NCBI GenBank assembly: GCA_040219555.1
Contig: JAVJSF010000006.1
Location: forward strand, 225,251 to 289,250
DNA: 64,000 bases
Source of the DNA: JAVJSF01 sp040219555
GTDB taxonomy: Bacteria > Actinomycetota > Thermoleophilia > Miltoncostaeales > Miltoncostaeaceae
Direction: 5' to 3'
Position numbers and translations under genes: made by a program. Positions within the stretch are counted from its first letter, which is position 1. Every line of letters starts with the position of its first letter. Shown in pieces: positions 23,358-36,706 of the stretch. Below the pieces are notes generated by a model. That model saw only the letters and a program-made list of their open reading frames with translations, searched no databases and was not told where the DNA came from.

Positions 23358-24683
23358 TCAGAGCGTGCCGATCTCCTCCAGGATCGCCGTCGCCGCGCGG
23401 ACCCCCACCCCGAGGTACTCCACCCGGATGTGCTCGTCGGGCGAGTGGATGCGGTCGGTGGGCAGCCCGAACCCGGTCAGCACGGTGGGGATGCCGGCGT
23501 CGGACAGGGCGGCCAGCACCGGGATGGTCCCGCCCATCCGCGCCGGCGTGCACGGCCAGCCGGTCGCCCGCTCGATGCCGCGCATCGCGGCCCGCAGGAC
23601 GGGGTGCTCCGCGTCGAACTGCGCGGGCAGGCCCATGCCGCAGTCCTCGATCGTCACCTCCGCGCCGGCCGGTGCCGCGCGGCGCAGCAGGGCGTCGAAC
23701 GACGCCGCCACCGCCGGCCCGTCCTGTCCCGGGGCCAGTCGCAGGCTGAGCGTCGCCTCGGCGCGGCCGGGGATGATGGTCGAGAAGGCCGAGGGGTCGC
23801 CGCAGCGGATGCCGTGGACGTCAACCGACGGGCCCCCCGCCGTGCGCAGGTGGAATCCCTCCGCCGCCGCCGGGTCGGCAGGCGCCAGGCCGGCCTCGGC
23901 CAGGAGGTCGGACCCGCGGGGCAGCGAGGCCCACGCGGCCACCTCGGCCTCGCCGGCGGGCGCCACCCCGGCGTAGAGCGCATCGGGAAGGCGCCCCTCC
24001 ACCGGGACGACGGCCGCGAGGATGCGCATCAGCGTGTGCGCGGCCGAGAGCGCCGCGCCACCGTACATGCCGCTGTGCCCGTCGCCGTCGGAGGTGCGCA
24101 CCGTCAGCCGGCGCGCAACCACCCCGCGCGCGCCGGTGCACACCGCCGGCCGGCCCGGGGCGATCATCGGCGCGTCGAAGATCAGGCAGGCCGCGGCGCC
24201 GGCCGCCTCGGGGCCGCCCAGGTGCGCCACCGCGGTGTGGCCGCTGCTCTCCTCCTCCCCGTCGATGACGAACCCCACCCGCACGGGAAGGCGGCCCTCG
24301 GCGTGCAGTCGCTGGACGGCCACCAGCAGCATGAACAGGTTGCCCTTGTCGTCGCTGGCGCCCCGGGCGTGGAGGTTCCCGTCGCGCACCGTCGGCTCGA
24401 ACGGGGGGCTGGGCCACAGGGCGGCGTCGCCGGGGGGCTGCACGTCGTAGTGGCCGTAGATCAGGACGCGGGGTGCGTGGGGCCGGCCGTCGGAGGCGGG
24501 CACCTCGCCCAGCACCAGCGGCGGACCGCCCGTGGGCCGGATCTCGGGCGTCGCACCGGCGCGCGCCAGCTCGTCGGCCACCAGGGAGGCAGCGGCCTCG
24601 ATGTCGCCGGCGTGGGCGGGGTCGGCGCTGATGCTGGGGATGCGCAGCAGGGCCAGCAGCCGGTCCATCTCATCGCTCGTCAT
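23358..24683 (-). CDS. M20-family metallopeptidase/dipeptidase
   Basis: 441-residue zinc hydrolase. LIYGHYDVQPPG (first metal His/Asp), ASDDKGN (bridging Asp), GFVIDGEEESSG (catalytic Glu pair) and YGGAALSAAHTLMRIL, then GGTIPVLAAL, match the M20A/F dipeptidase subgroup. No signal peptide, so it is probably cytosolic and degrades dipeptides or hydrolyses acyl-amino acids. ATG 24683 lies 6 nt after TAGGCT and is divergent to an equally leaderless acetyltransferase. Confidence 0.88.
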   Translation of the reverse strand: MTSDEMDRLLALLRIPSISADPAHAGDIEAAASLVADELARAGATPEIRPTGGPPLVLGEVPASDGRPHAPRVLIYGHYDVQPPGDAALWPSPPFEPTVRDGNLHARGASDDKGNLFMLLVAVQRLHAEGRLPVRVGFVIDGEEESSGHTAVAHLGGPEAAGAAACLIFDAPMIAPGRPAVCTGARGVVARRLTVRTSDGDGHSGMYGGAALSAAHTLMRILAAVVPVEGRLPDALYAGVAPAGEAEVAAWASLPRGSDLLAEAGLAPADPAAAEGFHLRTAGGPSVDVHGIRCGDPSAFSTIIPGRAEATLSLRLAPGQDGPAVAASFDALLRRAAPAGAEVTIEDCGMGLPAQFDAEHPVLRAAMRGIERATGWPCTPARMGGTIPVLAALSDAGIPTVLTGFGLPTDRIHSPDEHIRVEYLGVGVRAATAILEEIGTL

Positions 24684-24689
24684 CGTCCA

Positions 24690-24695
24690 AGCCTA
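24690..24695 (-). promoter_or_regulatory. -10 element (TAGGCT) of the leaderless M20 gene
   Basis: TAGGCT, then TGGACG, then ATG 24683 on the minus strand. The divergent promoter at 24730 is 35 nt away. Confidence 0.55.
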
Positions 24696-24729
24696 GGCGC
24701 GGGGCACGCCGGTCGCCCGCCGGGGTCCC

Positions 24730-24735
24730 TACCCT
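24730..24735 (+). promoter_or_regulatory. -10 element (TACCCT) of the leaderless acetyltransferase at 24742
   Basis: TACCCT, then GCGCCC, then ATG 24742. No ribosome site exists upstream. Confidence 0.55.
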
Positions 24736-24741
24736 GCGCCC

Positions 24742-25320
24742 ATGGCCGAGCACCCGCACATCCGGACCGAGCGCCTGATCCTGCGCCCGCCGCTGACCGA
24801 GGACTTCGAGGGCTGGTGCGACCTGATGGGGGACGAGGTGGCGGCGCGCTTCATCGGTGGCCTCCAGCCGCGCTCGGTGATCTGGCGGACGTTCCTCGCA
24901 CAGGTGGGCGCCTGGGAGGTCCAGGGGTTCGGGATGTTCTCGGTCATCGAGCGCCAATCGGGGCACTGGCTGGGACGCGTTGGCCCCTGGCGGCCGCTGG
25001 GCTGGCCGGGCCCCGAGGTGGGCTGGGGCCTGGTGCGCTCCGCCTGGGGCCGCGGCTACGCCCTCGAGGCCGCCCGGGCGAGCATCGACTGGGCGTTCGC
25101 CCACCTGGGCTGGGACGAGGTGGTGCACTGCATCGCGCCCCAGAACGCCGCGTCCATCCGCCTGGCGCGGCGCCTGGGATCGGTCGACCGCGGGCCCACC
25201 CGCCTGCCCGCCCCGCACGACCGGGATCGCGTGGACCTGTGGGGGCAGTCGCGCGAGGCGTGGGAGTCGCGGGGTGCCACCGCGGGCACGGCGGACGACC
25301 GCAACGCCGGAAACGCCTAG
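24742..25320 (+). CDS. RimJ/RimL-type GNAT acetyltransferase
   Basis: 192 aa. IRTERLILRPPLTEDFEGWC at the start is the Acetyltransf_3 pattern, then GRVGPWRPLGWPGPEVGWGL, RSAWGRGYALEAARASIDWA (acetyl-CoA loop) and CIAPQNAASIRLARRLG. The protein substrate is unknown. The gene probably has a leaderless mRNA. It is followed by the structured region 25321-25445. Confidence 0.83.
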   Translation: MAEHPHIRTERLILRPPLTEDFEGWCDLMGDEVAARFIGGLQPRSVIWRTFLAQVGAWEVQGFGMFSVIERQSGHWLGRVGPWRPLGWPGPEVGWGLVRSAWGRGYALEAARASIDWAFAHLGWDEVVHCIAPQNAASIRLARRLGSVDRGPTRLPAPHDRDRVDLWGQSREAWESRGATAGTADDRNAGNA

Positions 25321-25445
25321 ATGAAGACATCCCCCGGCGCGAGAGGGGGAGTTTGGCGCCGGCCGGTTAGGCGCGCCGGCCGGGTGGGTTCCCTTCCGGA
25401 AACGGCCGCCCACCAAAAAGGCCGGCCCGAACGGAGGAGTCACGA
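25321..25445 (+). other. Structured leader ahead of a tiny membrane peptide gene
   Basis: Two direct copies of GCGCCGGCCGG-type sequence (near 25351 and 25368) are self-complementary. They are followed by GGTGGG ... CCCACC closing a hairpin (near 25383-25414), then AAAAAGGCCGG and the ribosome site GGAGGAG. The first part could be the acetyltransferase terminator. Confidence 0.45.
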
Positions 25446-25511
25446 ATGTACATCGGCGTCGGCACCGTCCTGGTCGTACTGATCATCATCCTGCTGATCA
25501 TCCTGCTGTGA
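25446..25511 (+). CDS. 21-residue hydrophobic membrane peptide
   Basis: ATG 25446 to TGA 25511 encodes MYIGVGTVLVVLIIILLIIL followed by one more Leu. It is a single transmembrane helix with no charged residue. A textbook GGAGGAG lies 6 nt before the ATG, in a region with no other coding. Tiny one-helix peptides often bind larger membrane proteins; the partner here is unknown. It is convergent with the GST-like gene. Confidence 0.6.
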   Translation: MYIGVGTVLVVLIIILLIILL

Positions 25512-25551
25512 CCGTCGCGCACCTCCCCGTGCCCGCCCGGGGTCGTGCCGT

Positions 25552-26495
25552 CTAGATGTCGTCCCGCCCGTGGGGGCGGTCCCAGTCGAGCGCCGGCCCC
25601 ACCGGCACGATGCCCGTGGGGTTGATGGTCCCGTGGGTCAGGTAGTAGTGGCGCTTGATGTGGTCGAGGTCCACGGTCTGCGCCACTCCCGGCCACTGGT
25701 ACAGCTCGCGTAGGAAGCCCGATAGCGCCTCGTAGTCGGCGATGCGGCGCACGTTGCACTTGAAGTGGCCCACGTAGACCGGGTCGAAGCGCAGCAGGGT
25801 GGTGAACAGCCGCCAGTCGGCCTCGGTGATGCGGTCGCCCACCAGGTAGCGCTGCCCGGCCAGGCGCCGCTCCAGCGTGTCGAGCGCCCCGAACAGGTCG
25901 CCCACCGCCTCCTCGTACGCGCGCTGGGTGGTCGCGAAGCCGGCGCGGTAGACCCCGTTGTTGACGTTGTCGTACACCAGGGCGTTGACCTCGTCGATCT
26001 CCGCCCGCAACGCGGGCGGATACAGGTCGAGGCCGGGATCGCCGGCCCACTCGTCCCAGGCGTGGGTGAGCATCCGCAGGATGTCGGCCGACTCGTTGTT
26101 GACGATGCCGCCGGACTCGGTGTCCCAGAGTACCGGCACCGTCACGCGGCCCCGGAACGAGGGGTCCGACGCGGTGTAGGCCTCCGACAGGAACTCGAAG
26201 CCGTTCACCGGATCCGGGCCGCAGCCCGGCGCGTCGGTGAAGGCCCAGCCGCGCTCGTCCCTGACCGGGTCGACCACGGACATGCCGATGGCGTCCTCGA
26301 GTCCCTTGAGCCTCCGCACGATGACGGTGCGGTGCGCCCACGGGCAGGCCAGGGAGACGTACAGGTGGTAGCGCCCGGGGGCCGCGGGGAACGGCGTCGA
26401 TCCGTCCGCGCTCACGTGGTCGCGGAACCGGCTCTGCTGGCGGACGAAGCGGCCCGAGTCGTCGGCCTCGTCGGGGAACGGCGCGGGGGTGCCCA

Positions 26496-26496
<1 letters not shown>
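25552..26496 (-). CDS. Xi-class glutathione transferase / glutathionyl-hydroquinone reductase-like protein
   Basis: 314 aa. RYHLYVSLACPWAHR (about residues 42-56) holds the catalytic Cys of Xi-class GSTs. VPVLWDTESGGIVNNESADIL is the thiol-binding cis-Pro region. YLVGDRITEADWRLFTTLLRFDPVY and FKCNVRRIADY are the helical domain. Members reduce glutathionyl-hydroquinones; in Actinobacteria that lack glutathione the thiol may be another one. ATG 26496 overlaps the uvrA stop by one base (GTG 26499 also possible), so it is coupled to uvrA. Confidence 0.87.
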
Positions 26497-29360
<2,864 letters not shown>

Positions 29361-29367
29361 CCGAGGA

Positions 29368-29373
29368 AGTGTA
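29368..29373 (-). promoter_or_regulatory. -10 element (TACACT) of the leaderless uvrA promoter
   Basis: TACACT, then TCCTCGG, then GTG 29360. No actinobacterial LexA box (GAAC-N4-GTTC) was found next to it. Confidence 0.55.
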
Positions 29374-29444
29374 GAGACGCGCCCCGTCGGCACGCCGCTT
29401 CGTGACGACTGCCACGCACTACCAAACGGCTCAGGAAGAGGAAC

Positions 29445-31883
29445 ATGTCTTCCGACTCAATGATCACGGACATCCATCCTGACAGGCCCGAGCGTAACCA
29501 GTCATATCGGGCCCCGGTGCTATCACCGTCGGATGGCCCGGCCTCCGAGCCACCCACCGCGACCCCGAGGTACCCGGTGACCCCACGCCCCGCCCCGCCC
29601 GAACGCCGCGTCGCCCGTCGTGCGCTCGCGCTGGTGGCGGCCCTGCTGGTGCTCCTCCTGACGGCCGCCCTCGCCGGCGCCCAGGAGGAGCCCCCCGCCG
29701 GCCCGCCCACCGCCGTGACCGCGCCGCTCGGCGCCGACGCCGACCCCGTCATCGTGCCCTTCGGGGAGCTGGTGCGGGCGGCCGACGAGCGGGCGCTGAA
29801 CGCGGCGGTCATCGACACGCAGACCCTGTGGGTGGCCGCCACCGACCGGGTGGGACGGCTGTTCGCGGCCGAGATACCGCCCCCGGCCCGGGGCTACGAC
29901 TACGCCGCCGAGCAGCTTCGCGGGCCCGAGCCCGGCGCGCTGCCGACCGCCTTCACCCTGCGTGACACCCTGGCCGCCGACGGCGTGACCATCGTCGATG
30001 CGCCCGACACCGAGGCCGGCGTCACGACGCCGCGCGGCTTCTCCATGACCTTCCTGGTGGTGGCGCTGATCGCCGTGACGCTGTTCGCCGTCGTCATGCT
30101 GCGGCGCCGGCGCGAGGGCCAGGCCGGCGGGCGCTCCGGCGCGGCGGGCCACGGCAAGCTGCGCGCCTCGGCGCTGGTCAGCGAGCCCGCCGAGCGCTTC
30201 GGCGACGTCGCCGGCTGCGACGAGGCCGTCGAGGAGCTGCACGAGATAGTCACGTTCCTGAAGGAGCCCGAGCGCTTCAGCAAGGTGGGCGCCAGGATGC
30301 CCCGCGGCGTAGTGCTCCACGGCCCTCCGGGCACCGGCAAGACCCTGCTGGCCAAGGCCGTCGCCGGCGAGGCCGGGGTCCCCTTCTACGCCATCTCCGG
30401 CTCGGACTTCGTCGACACCTTCGTCGGGGTCGGCGCCTCCCGGGTGCGCGACCTGTTCACCAAGGCCCGCGAGGGCGAGAACGGCGCCATCATCTTCTTC
30501 GATGAGATCGACGCCATCGGCCGGGCCCGTGGCGGCCCGGGCGGCGGCGGGGCCGACTCCGAGCGCGAGGGCACCCTCAACCAGCTCCTGGTGGAACTGG
30601 ACGGCTTCGCCGCCCGCGACCGGGTGGTGGTGATCGCGGCGACCAACCGGCTCGACACCCTTGACGATGCCCTGCTGCGGCCCGGCCGCTTCGACCGGCG
30701 CGTTCAGGTGGGCCTGCCCGCCGAGCGCGGGCGCCTGGAGATCCTGCGCCTGCACTCGCGCGACATGCCCATCGCCGAGCCCGCCTCGCTCGATGTGCTG
30801 GCCCGCCTGACCGCCGGCTTCGCCGGCGCCGACCTGCAGAACGTGGTCAACGAGGCCGCGATCATGGCGGCGCGCGCCGGGCGCGAGACCATCCTTGCCT
30901 CGGACCTGGACGAGGGCATGTTGCGCGCCATCGCCGGGCCCCAGCGCGCCGACCGGCGTATCGCCGAGGGCGAGCTGGAGATGATCGCGTGGCACGAGGC
31001 GGGGCACGCGCTGGCCGCCGAGCTCTGCCCCACGCACGCGCCCACCCAGCGGGTGACCATCACCTCGCGCGGCGACACCGGCGGCCTGGCGCTGTACGGC
31101 ACCCAGGACCGCGCGCTGACCTCCCAGCAGCACCTGCACGAGCGCATGGTGGTGGCCATGGCCGGACGCGCCGCCGAGCAGATCCGCTTCGGCATGATCT
31201 CCTCGGGCGCCGCAAACGACATCGAGATGGTCAACCGGATGGCGCGCGAGGCCGTCGAGCGGCTGGGCTTCTCGCCGGAGGTGGGCCAGATCATCTCGGT
31301 CTCGGGCATCCACCAGGTGACGCTCTCGGCCGAGACGCGCACCACCATCGACCGCGAGGTCGGGCGCCTGGTGGCGGCCGCCTACGCGGACGCCGTGGCG
31401 CTGCTGAGCGCCCACCGCGACGCGCTGGATGCGCTCGCCATCGTCCTGCTCGAGCGAGAGCAGCTCGACCGCAGCGACATCGAGGCGGCGGTGACCGAGC
31501 TGATCCGCGGCGCACGCGCCCCCCGCGACGCCTCGCGGCTGCCCGCCGCCGAGGAGACGCCCGTGCCACTGCCCTCCGAGCCACCGCTGGCGGTCTCGGC
31601 GGCGGCTGCGCCGGCGCCGACCGCGTTGGCGGAGCCGCCCGCAGCGGCGCCGCGCACCCTGCCCGCACCGGCACACCAGCGGGAGCTGCCGGCCCCGCAG
31701 GCCGGCGGTCGCGGCGGTCGCCTGCGGCGCAGCATCCCCCGCATGACGCCCGCCGCGCGCGCGTCGGCCCGGGGGCTGCGCCGCGCGGGCGCCCTGGGGC
31801 TCGGGCGCGCCCTGCGGCTCCCGGGCCGGGTGCAGGCCTTCCGCATGCGCCGGGCGCGGCGCAAGCGGCCCGGCATCGTCTGA
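29445..31883 (+). CDS. ftsH: ATP-dependent zinc metalloprotease FtsH
   Basis: Membrane-anchored AAA+ protease for quality control. A 55-residue Pro-rich cytosolic lead comes first, then TM1 (about 60-79), an extracytoplasmic domain, TM2 (about 199-217) and the AAA module. The AAA module has HGPPGTGKTLLAKA (about 290), IIFFDEIDAIGRARG (about 348) and TNRLDTLDDALLRPGRFDR. The zinc site is HEAGH at about 516, with a third ligand in ANDIEMV near 590. The last 120 residues are Ala/Pro- then Arg-rich, longer than in most FtsH. GGAAGAGG precedes ATG 29445. A strong terminator follows. Confidence 0.95.
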   Translation: MSSDSMITDIHPDRPERNQSYRAPVLSPSDGPASEPPTATPRYPVTPRPAPPERRVARRALALVAALLVLLLTAALAGAQEEPPAGPPTAVTAPLGADADPVIVPFGELVRAADERALNAAVIDTQTLWVAATDRVGRLFAAEIPPPARGYDYAAEQLRGPEPGALPTAFTLRDTLAADGVTIVDAPDTEAGVTTPRGFSMTFLVVALIAVTLFAVVMLRRRREGQAGGRSGAAGHGKLRASALVSEPAERFGDVAGCDEAVEELHEIVTFLKEPERFSKVGARMPRGVVLHGPPGTGKTLLAKAVAGEAGVPFYAISGSDFVDTFVGVGASRVRDLFTKAREGENGAIIFFDEIDAIGRARGGPGGGGADSEREGTLNQLLVELDGFAARDRVVVIAATNRLDTLDDALLRPGRFDRRVQVGLPAERGRLEILRLHSRDMPIAEPASLDVLARLTAGFAGADLQNVVNEAAIMAARAGRETILASDLDEGMLRAIAGPQRADRRIAEGELEMIAWHEAGHALAAELCPTHAPTQRVTITSRGDTGGLALYGTQDRALTSQQHLHERMVVAMAGRAAEQIRFGMISSGAANDIEMVNRMAREAVERLGFSPEVGQIISVSGIHQVTLSAETRTTIDREVGRLVAAAYADAVALLSAHRDALDALAIVLLEREQLDRSDIEAAVTELIRGARAPRDASRLPAAEETPVPLPSEPPLAVSAAAAPAPTALAEPPAAAPRTLPAPAHQRELPAPQAGGRGGRLRRSIPRMTPAARASARGLRRAGALGLGRALRLPGRVQAFRMRRARRKRPGIV

Positions 31884-31906
31884 GGGCGGCCCGCACCATC
31901 GACGCA

Positions 31907-31933
31907 CCGGGGGCGCCGCGAGGGCGCCCCCGG
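31907..31933 (+). terminator. ftsH terminator hairpin
   Basis: CCGGGGGCGCC (31907-31917) pairs perfectly with GGCGCCCCCGG (31923-31933) around GCGAG, 24 nt beyond the ftsH stop. Confidence 0.7.
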
Positions 31934-31964
31934 CTCGTCCGGGACCCGGCATCGCGCCCGCTGG

Positions 31965-31987
31965 TAGAGTGATTGCGTACTCACGCA
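31965..31987 (+). promoter_or_regulatory. Promoter and inverted-repeat operator of the mhqO/mhqD-like operon
   Basis: TAGAGT (31965-31970) is a -10-type box. TGCGT-ACTC-ACGCA (31974-31987) begins 4 nt later and would cover the transcript start, which is where a repressor binds. The regulator is not encoded next to it. Confidence 0.5.
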
Positions 31988-32004
31988 TCTGCCGGGAGGC
32001 ACCC

Positions 32005-32943
32005 ATGGGTCCCGAGGGCATCCACCACATCAGCGCCATGACGGGCGACGCGGCGGCCAACGTCGACTTCTACGCCCGCGTGATGGGGCTGCGCATGGTC
32101 AAGCGCACCGTCAACCAGGACGACCCCACCGTCTACCACCTGTTCTACGGGGACGAGCACGGCAGCCCGGGGGCGGACCTCACCTTCTTCGAGTACCCGC
32201 GCCTGCCCCGCGGTCGCGCCGGCGAGGGGATGATCCACCGCATCGTCTGGCGGGTGGCCGATGACGAGGCGATCGGGTACTGGGAGGAGCGCCTCGCCCA
32301 CGAGGGGGTGGGCACCGAGCGCGCCGGCGGACGCCTGCGCTTCGAGGACCCCGAGGGCCTCGGCCACGAACTGGCCGCCGTCACGACCGACGACGAGCCC
32401 CTGGCGGCGGCCCACGCCGAGGTTCCGGCGCGGATGGCGCTGCGCGGCTTCCACGGGGTCCGCGCGTACTCCTCGCGGCCCGAGCGCAGCCGGTCCATGC
32501 TCGCGGAGGTGCTCGGCTTCCTGCCCGACGGCGACGGCTGGGAGGCGCGCGGTGTCGTGCGCGGCGGGCGCTACGCGTACGACCCGCCGCCCGGAGCCCG
32601 CCCACTGCGGGGCGCGGGCACCGTGCACCACGTCGCGTGGGGCGTCGACGGGCAGGCCATCTCGGACTGGCGCGGGCTCGTCGCCGGCGCGGGCCTCGGG
32701 CCCACCCCGGTGATCGACCGCCACTATTTCCGCTCGGTCTACTTCCTGGAGCCCGCGGGGGTGATGTTCGAGCTGGCGACCATGGGCCCGGGCTTCGCCG
32801 TGGACGAGGACCCCGAGCACCTGGGCGAGTCGCTGGCACTGCCCCCGGACTTCGCCCACCTGCGCGAGCAGGTGGAGCCGCTCCTGAGCCCGCTGCCCGA
32901 CATCCGCCGCTGGCGGCCGGCCGGCGCCGAGGCGGCGCGATGA
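32005..32943 (+). CDS. Ring-cleaving dioxygenase of the VOC superfamily (MhqO/LinE-like)
   Basis: 312 aa with two VOC modules: IHHISAMTGDAAANVDFYAR, FFEYPRLPRGRAG and MIHRIVWRVADDEA, then FHGVRAYSSRPERS, VHHVAWGVDGQAISDW and YFRSVYFLEPAGVMFELAT. The His and Glu residues at the expected strand ends are the Fe/Mn ligands. In Bacillus such a protein (MhqO) acts with MhqD against hydroquinones, and the next gene here is MhqD-like. GGGAGG precedes ATG 32005. Confidence 0.85.
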   Translation: MGPEGIHHISAMTGDAAANVDFYARVMGLRMVKRTVNQDDPTVYHLFYGDEHGSPGADLTFFEYPRLPRGRAGEGMIHRIVWRVADDEAIGYWEERLAHEGVGTERAGGRLRFEDPEGLGHELAAVTTDDEPLAAAHAEVPARMALRGFHGVRAYSSRPERSRSMLAEVLGFLPDGDGWEARGVVRGGRYAYDPPPGARPLRGAGTVHHVAWGVDGQAISDWRGLVAGAGLGPTPVIDRHYFRSVYFLEPAGVMFELATMGPGFAVDEDPEHLGESLALPPDFAHLREQVEPLLSPLPDIRRWRPAGAEAAR

Positions 32944-33560
32944 GCGCCGCCGAGCTGATCCCGCTGGAGCGCCCCGGCACCACCGCGCGCACCGCAGTCG
33001 CGCTGCACGCCACCGGCGGCGACGAGCAGCAACTGGCCGGCCTGGCGCTGGATCTGCTGCCCGGGGCCCACCTGCTGGCCCCGCGCGGGCAGGTGATGGA
33101 GGGCGGCCACACGCGGCGGTTCTTCGCCCGGCGCTCGATGATGGACCTGGACATCGAGGACCTGACCGCGCGGGCCGACGACCTGGGCGCCGCCCTCGAG
33201 GCCCGGATGACGGCGGCCGGGCGCGATCCCGCGCGGGCCGTGGCCGTGGGCTATTCCAACGGGGCGAACATCGCCATCGGCATGCTCTTCGGACGGCCCG
33301 CGCTCCTCGGCGCGGCGGTGCTGCTGCGGCCGATGCTGCCCTACACCCCCGAGCCCCTGCCGGACCTCTCGGGCCTGCGTCTGTTCGTCGCCGCCGGCGA
33401 GCAGGACCCGTACGGCGGCGTCGAGGCCACCGAGGCCCTGCTGTCGGTGCTGCGCGGCGCCGGCGCCGAGGTGACGCTGCACATGGCCCCCGTGGGGCAC
33501 GAACTCACTCAGGACGACCTGGAGGCCGCGCGCGCCTTCGTGGCGACCCTGGACGACTAG
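32940..33560 (+). CDS. Alpha/beta hydrolase, carboxylesterase/phospholipase type (MhqD-like)
   Basis: 206 aa. VALHATGGDEQQLAGLA (oxyanion loop), AVGYSNGANIAIGML (nucleophile Ser, G-x-S-x-G), VAAGEQDPYGG (acid) and APVGHELTQDD (His) make a full triad. Its ATG lies in the stop of the dioxygenase gene (ATGA), so the pair is coupled. The mhqO-mhqD order is known from quinone-stress operons in Firmicutes; the substrate here is inferred. Confidence 0.86.
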   Translation: MSAAELIPLERPGTTARTAVALHATGGDEQQLAGLALDLLPGAHLLAPRGQVMEGGHTRRFFARRSMMDLDIEDLTARADDLGAALEARMTAAGRDPARAVAVGYSNGANIAIGMLFGRPALLGAAVLLRPMLPYTPEPLPDLSGLRLFVAAGEQDPYGGVEATEALLSVLRGAGAEVTLHMAPVGHELTQDDLEAARAFVATLDD

Positions 33561-33564
33561 TCCC

Positions 33565-33594
33565 GCCGGCCCCGGCGCAGATGCCGGGGCCGGC
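33565..33594. terminator. Perfect 12-bp bidirectional terminator
   Basis: GCCGGCCCCGGC (33565-33576) and GCCGGGGCCGGC (33583-33594) flank GCAGAT between two convergent stops, and the hairpin directly abuts the stop codon at 33595. Confidence 0.7.
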
Positions 33595-33866
33595 TCACTC
33601 CTCCGTACCGGGCGGAATGGGGTCCCAGCTTCGAAGCAGCCGGTCGTGGCGCCGGCGGCGCTCGGCGTCCTCGCTCCAGCGCTCGTCGGGTCCCGCCGCG
33701 GGCCAGGCGCGCCCGTCGCCCCACACGCCGCTGAAGGCTCCGGCCAGCATGGCGATGAAGATGTCGTCCTCGTCCAGGCCCGGGGCGGCGCCGGTGCGGA
33801 ACTGGAGGTCGTCCGGGAGAGACCGCGAGGCGGGGCGGGGTTCCTCGTCCGGGCGCCCCGCCGCCA

Positions 33867-33867
<1 letters not shown>
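33595..33867 (-). CDS. Hypothetical protein coupled to uvrB
   Basis: A 90-residue protein rich in Arg, Pro, Asp and Glu with a short hydrophobic patch (DDIFIAMLAGAFSGVWGDG). I do not recognise it. Its ATG lies in the uvrB stop (TGATG), so it would be translated with uvrB. The gene is bounded by a perfect terminator, which supports it being real. Confidence 0.55.
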
Positions 33868-35990
<2,123 letters not shown>

Positions 35991-35996
35991 CCCGTC

Positions 35997-36002
35997 AGAG
36001 TA
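35997..36002 (-). promoter_or_regulatory. -10 element (TACTCT) of the leaderless uvrB promoter
   Basis: TACTCT, then GACGGG, then GTG 35990 on the minus strand. Confidence 0.55.
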
Positions 36003-36307
36003 GCGCCGGCGGCGACGCCCGCGACCGGCGGCCATCCGGCCCCGGAATGGGGGCAGCCGACGGCACCTGTGTCGGTACCGCCGGCTGGGTGATGGGTCCG
36101 CGTCCCGGTCGCGGAGCCCGGGCGGTGAGGGCCGCGCCTCCGGTTCCCCCACCGCTGCGAAGCACTCTAGGCGGGCCCCGCCGGGGCCTCCTTGGCCACG
36201 GGGCGAGGAAATGCGGACCCCGATGCGACACCGCGTCGGGCGGCGTGCCCGGCGGCGGCCGGGCTAGGGTTCGATCACCGCTGACCGACGCCTCCGGAGG
36301 CCATCCC

Positions 36308-36697
36308 GTGCCGCTCGATCTGATCCACACCATGCTGCGGGTCCTGGACGAGGACCGATCGCTGACCTTCTACAAGCACCTGGGCTTCGAGGAGCGCGGG
36401 CGCAAGCGCGTGGGCGGCGACACCGCCACCATCATCTTCATGGGCCTGCCGGGCCAGGGGGACCAGCTCGAGCTGACCCTCAACGACGGGCGCACGGAGC
36501 CGTACGACCTCGGCACCGCATACGGCCACATCGCCCTCACCGTGGCCGACATGGACGAGGAGCTGGCACGCCTGGCCGGGCACGGCATCACGCCCGAGAA
36601 GGAGCCCTACGCGGCCTACCCGGGCGGCTCGCGCATCTGCTTCGTCCAGGACCCCGACGGCTACCGCATCGAGCTGATCGAGCGCGGGCTGGACTAG
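36308..36697 (+). CDS. Glyoxalase I-like VOC protein
   Basis: 129 aa: IHTMLRVLDEDRSLTFYKHL, GDQLELTLNDGR, YGHIALTVADMDEELARLAG and FVQDPDGYRIELIERG. The four metal ligands of lactoylglutathione lyase (His, Glu, His, Glu) are all present. This suggests methylglyoxal detoxification, with the thiol cofactor unknown. GTG 36308 follows GGAGG by 9 nt; TAGGGT about 36 nt upstream is the likely -10 element. Confidence 0.82.
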   Translation: MPLDLIHTMLRVLDEDRSLTFYKHLGFEERGRKRVGGDTATIIFMGLPGQGDQLELTLNDGRTEPYDLGTAYGHIALTVADMDEELARLAGHGITPEKEPYAAYPGGSRICFVQDPDGYRIELIERGLD

Positions 36698-36706
36698 CGC
36701 CCGCGG

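Noticed and set aside
29430..29460. LexA-type SOS box at the ftsH start (GGAACATGTCTTCC)
   Set aside because: The second half-site is CTTC instead of GTTC and it overlaps the start codon of a non-SOS gene; no SOS box was seen at uvrA, uvrB or polA either.
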